Assembly: GCA_049999765.1 (NCBI GenBank)
Contig: JBNGIQ010007456.1
Span: 1 to 29,104 of the forward strand
Length of the DNA stretch: 29,104 nt
Direction: 5' to 3'
DNA from: Phaeoceros laevis
Lineage: Eukaryota > Anthocerotophyta > Anthocerotopsida > Notothyladales
In this document: positions 26,902 to 29,104 of the stretch, piece by piece
How the letters are laid out: each line of letters opens with the position of its first letter
Numbering within the stretch: position 1 is the stretch's first letter
Made by a program: the position numbers and the translations under genes
The notes under the pieces: generated by a model
The model's input: only the letters and a program-made list of their open reading frames with translations
Database searches by the model: none
What the model was told of the DNA's origin: nothing

Positions 26902-26992
26902 TTTTAAATTGAGAGCAATTTTCCATTGCTCTCAGTTTAAAAATTGTCCATTGCTCTCAATTTAAAAATTATTCATTGCTCTCAATTTAAAA
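26902..26992. repeat. AT-rich hairpin plus 25-bp tandem repeats
   Basis: The arm TTTTAAATTGAGAGCAAT at 26902-26919 pairs with 26925-26942 with one mismatch and a 5-nt loop. The right arm is also the first of three tandem copies of CATTGCTCTCARTTTAAAA, at 26924-26942, 26949-26967 and 26974-26992, period 25 bp. Confidence 0.83.
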
Positions 26993-27046
26993 GACACATC
27001 ATGTGCCGGACATCCGGTGCCTAACATGTGCATTTCCGAATGCTAT

Positions 27047-27095
27047 GAATTTAATAAATACCATCATGTACGAATTTAATAAATACCATCATGTA
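27047..27095. repeat. Second 25-bp tandem repeat
   Basis: The 24-mer starting GAATTTAATAAATACC at 27047-27070 recurs at 27072-27095, again a 25-bp period; a partial ACCATCATGTA copy near 27122-27132 leads into the last CCGGACATCCGG. Confidence 0.8.
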
Positions 27096-27145
27096 TCGGA
27101 CTCTTTCCGATGTTCTTAATTTACCATCATGTACCGGACATCCGG

Positions 27146-27537
27146 TACCTCATATATGTGCACTTCCTACGAGCAGTAGCTGATGAAAAAAATACAAAAA
27201 TGCTGAGGAACTACATTAATATATGATATAGCATGATATTAGAGTTGTTAGAAGTCAAGGTAGTTGAAATTAGTATCCTCTTTTTAGCACTTCCAACTAG
27301 AATGCATGATTTAGACCATGGCGGTGGACCTAGTGCAGTTTTTTTGCGGACACAGAACTTAAATTCATGTAAATAAACACTTTTTCAAAAAAATGTCTCC
27401 ACGTTCGATACATTTTCTCCGAACGGTTACGGGGGGGAGACTGTAACTAATTAATCGGAGACCTTGTTTAGAGTATTGCTCCCCCACTTGATAGTCTTGC
27501 ACCCCCACTTAACAGTTTTTCCTTTCTGTAGGGTGGA
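27146..27537. other. AT-rich non-coding segment with block shared with the left flank
   Basis: No gene seen. The segment at about 27393-27470 (TTCGATAC ... GGGGGGAGACTGTAACTAAT, ATTAATCGGAGACC at 27450-27463) aligns with the minus strand of about 689-757 on the left flank. Confidence 0.5.
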
Positions 27538-27762
27538 GTGACTGGTTCTTGCTTGACAGGCAACAACATCAGTCCAGCAGCTCCGCTCCATGTCACACGA
27601 CTTGGTATAAGGACCTTTGAGTCCCCGACAAGCATTGTGTCTATGTCCTCCCCTTCATCTTTGCTGGATGAAAACTCTGAAGACGCCACTGGTAGCTCCA
27701 CAGGTCAACCCTCAGAGGCCAATCTCATCGTCACTGTCCTCCAACTCACTGGACACTGCTAA
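27538..27762 (+). other. Weak ORF, unassigned
   Basis: A 74-codon frame rich in Ser and Thr (SMSSPSSLLDENSEDATGSS) following CTGTAGG, which could be a splice acceptor. The opposite strand is open over nearly the same stretch. No family resemblance, so I treat it as a possible exon or chance frame. Confidence 0.2.
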
Positions 27763-27839
27763 CGAGTGTTCCAACCCTGCACCTGCCTGTTGCTATGCAC
27801 TGCAGTTCTCATGTGCCATCGCTTCAACCATGACAATAT

Positions 27840-27942
27840 CCACAGTAGCAAGGGTCCTTAGATTGTGTCGGGGCCGCAGCCTTTTTGCCGCCCGGTTGGC
27901 TCACCGTCTAGATCGGTAAAGATTCATTCATTCATTCATTCA
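27840..27942 (+). repeat. Possible 3' end of a short non-LTR retroposon with (ATTC)5 tail
   Basis: A GC-rich stretch (TCGGGGCCGCAGCCTTTTTG, then CTCACCGTCTAGATCGGTAAAG) runs directly into ATTC repeated five times at 27922-27942. Short microsatellite tails after a conserved end are typical of some LINE and SINE families. I found no matching target-site duplication, so this stays tentative. Confidence 0.3.
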
Positions 27943-28316
27943 AGGGGTAATGCATACCCAAGGTAATGTGATGCAACTACTCGACCCGGACTAGCTGATG
28001 AAGGCACAACGTGACATGTAGGTATGGATGCACAAAGAACTTGAGGCACTTGTTTGACAGGACTAGGAACTTGGGGGACCGCAAGAAGAACTTGAGGCAC
28101 TGCAAGGGGGACTTGACGCATAGGACAGTCACTTGGAACTTGACGTACCGCAAAATGCACTCGAGCCACTGGACTTGGAACTTGATGCACATGAGCTAGA
28201 ACTTGAGCCTTAGAACTTGAAATTGCATGTACAGGACTTGAAACTTGTGGCACTGGACTTGGAACTTGGGCAACACCCGAAGGTATGTCATGCCCAAGAA
28301 AAGGTACTTCATGCAC
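27936..28316 (-). repeat. Minisatellite-like ORF with Pro/Val heptad-like repeats
   Basis: The minus-strand frame from 28316 reads repeated QVPSPV-type units (AQVPSPVPQVSSPV, HQVPSPVARV, RQVPLAVPQVLLAV, PQVPSPVKQV). At DNA level this is an irregular array of ACTTGG/GAACTTG units with spacing near 21-30 nt across about 28030-28290. It could be a Pro-rich structural protein fragment, but the degenerate DNA array alone explains it. Confidence 0.5.
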
Positions 28317-29104
28317 AACATAGGTACTTCGTGCACATGACTATAAATTTGAGGCATGCTAGGAACTGGAAACACAACAGTGCTAGGAACTGGAGACATA
28401 TGTCAGGACGTGTGAATGCACATCGCTCATCAGCAGGTGGTTGCTCCATGTGCATCTGGGCTGTGGTTCTTGGGTTTCTGTTGTGACAACATGTTATTTT
28501 CATTCTACATGCTTTCACCATGTTAGGATAATGAACACTTATTAGGTTAATTAGATTTACTGCCAATGCGTTAAGTAATGATGTCAATATGGCTGTCAAA
28601 GCTTGTAACGGCCTCGGCCTAATGGATCCCGTTAGGGACCGGCCGCTGGCAGTGTATTTATGTACCTGACTCCCGCAGTTCGCGTGCTGGCGGCTACGCT
28701 TACTTAGGAGATAGAAAGAGGGACAGAGCTCAAAGGTCGCTCTTCGCACCGTAGGAGGCAGTCTTAGCAAGTTCTGAATTTAGGCAAGTGTTGGGCTTAC
28801 GCCTGCAGCTGTATGTCATGGTTCACACAATCGATGCAGATGTTGTTCATGAAGTTTTGCTGATCTTGTCTTGTAATTTGCTGGACTCCCCTATTGCTAC
28901 AGGGTATCTCGCTCCTTTGCTTGAGCTGCATGCTTAAAGGACCGAACGTATAAACTGGCTGAGTACTTTTCTTTCCATGTTGTCTTTGCTACTCATTGTG
29001 TGCTTACATTTGTGGCCACATTTATCAGTTTAGTCAAGGCTGTTGTTGAAGCAAGGATGCCCGAGACAGAGCAGCCCTATGCACTCACGCACGACATATA
29101 ACAG
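28317..29104. other. No gene recognised
   Basis: Open frames have no family resemblance. The part from about 28482 to 28800 has the look of a retroelement LTR (a TGTGACAAC start, GTATTTATGTACC as a TATA-like core, then a GC-rich leader), but I see no partner copy, PBS or PPT. The last 250 bp contain nothing I can name. Confidence 0.35.

Larger units (their letters stand above)
26685..27145. repeat. Right cluster of CCGGACATCCGG near-palindromes
   Basis: Copies or near copies at 26686-26696 (partial), 26711-26721, 26735-26746, 26822-26833, 27006-27017 and 27134-27145. The last is embedded in GTACCGGACATCCGGTAC, an 8-bp inverted repeat around CA. The cluster starts within about 20 bp of the end of the PPR array, as the left cluster does beyond its PPR remnant. 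Confidence 0.78.

Noticed and set aside
28482-28800. Solo LTR of an unknown element
   Set aside because: Only the general look fits. No second copy, PBS, PPT or target duplication is visible in the window.
1-29104. CRISPR arrays, bacterial operons, tRNA or rRNA genes
   Set aside because: The sequence is plant nuclear repeat DNA. Repeats are not regularly spaced with unique spacers, and no tRNA or rRNA sequence was recognised.

Overview
The window looks like nuclear DNA of a land plant. The evidence is a PLS-type pentatricopeptide repeat (PPR) gene, Ty1/copia elements primed by initiator tRNA-Met, and a plant L1-type LINE whose ORF1 has a DUF4283-like region plus a zinc knuckle and whose ORF2 ends in a zf-RVT-like segment. 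Abundant, degenerating PPR fragments suggest a fern or other seed-free plant, but this is inference. One 100-N assembly gap lies at 759-858. I see no intact host gene.

The main structure is a three-level nest of insertions, each defined by a target-site duplication (TSD). (1) A minus-strand PPR gene (N-terminal part 24618-24280, C-terminal part 1953 to about 1515) was split by copia element A (plus strand, 1954-24279, TSD CACTC). (2) Element A was split in its protease-integrase region by copia element B (minus strand, 4538-20278, TSD GATTG). (3) Element B was split at its gag-protease boundary by a 9.1 kb LINE (minus strand, 8984-18098, 14-bp TSD). At all three levels, removing the insertion and one TSD copy brings the interrupted reading frame back into register. 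Without insertions, A is about 6.58 kb and B about 6.61 kb. They are two related families of one lineage.

The most interesting content is what A and B share beyond gag-pol. Directly after the primer binding site, each has a small Cys-containing ORF of about 60 codons (here ORF-A). A second upstream ORF starting MPR (ORF-B) follows within 7-11 nt, then gag with a CCHC knuckle, protease, integrase, reverse transcriptase and RNase H. Between RNase H and the 3' LTR each carries an ORF on the opposite strand. The two antisense proteins match at 36 of 58 hand-aligned residues, and in B the ORF appears to contain an 84-nt intron that could splice only in the antisense transcript. I know of no description of this combination in Ty1/copia, but I could not search.

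The LINE has an unusually long ORF1 (about 1,200 codons, read through stops) whose C-terminal half carries two copies of an unassigned module of about 120 residues plus a repeated short motif. ORF2 has endonuclease, reverse transcriptase and a degenerate zf-RVT-like region.

Outside the nest: on the left, an unassigned 3' ORF fragment with an AT-hook-like tail, the gap, and repeats of the near-palindrome CCGGACATCCGG. On the right, a Gln/Gly-rich ORF upstream of the PPR gene, a decayed tandem PPR array (25849-26670), more CCGGACATCCGG repeats, hairpins and 25-bp tandem repeats, an (ATTC)5 tract, and a Pro/Val-repeat minisatellite. The left and right flanks share the order PPR remnant, CCGGACATCCGG cluster, ATTAATCGGAGACC block, in opposite orientations.
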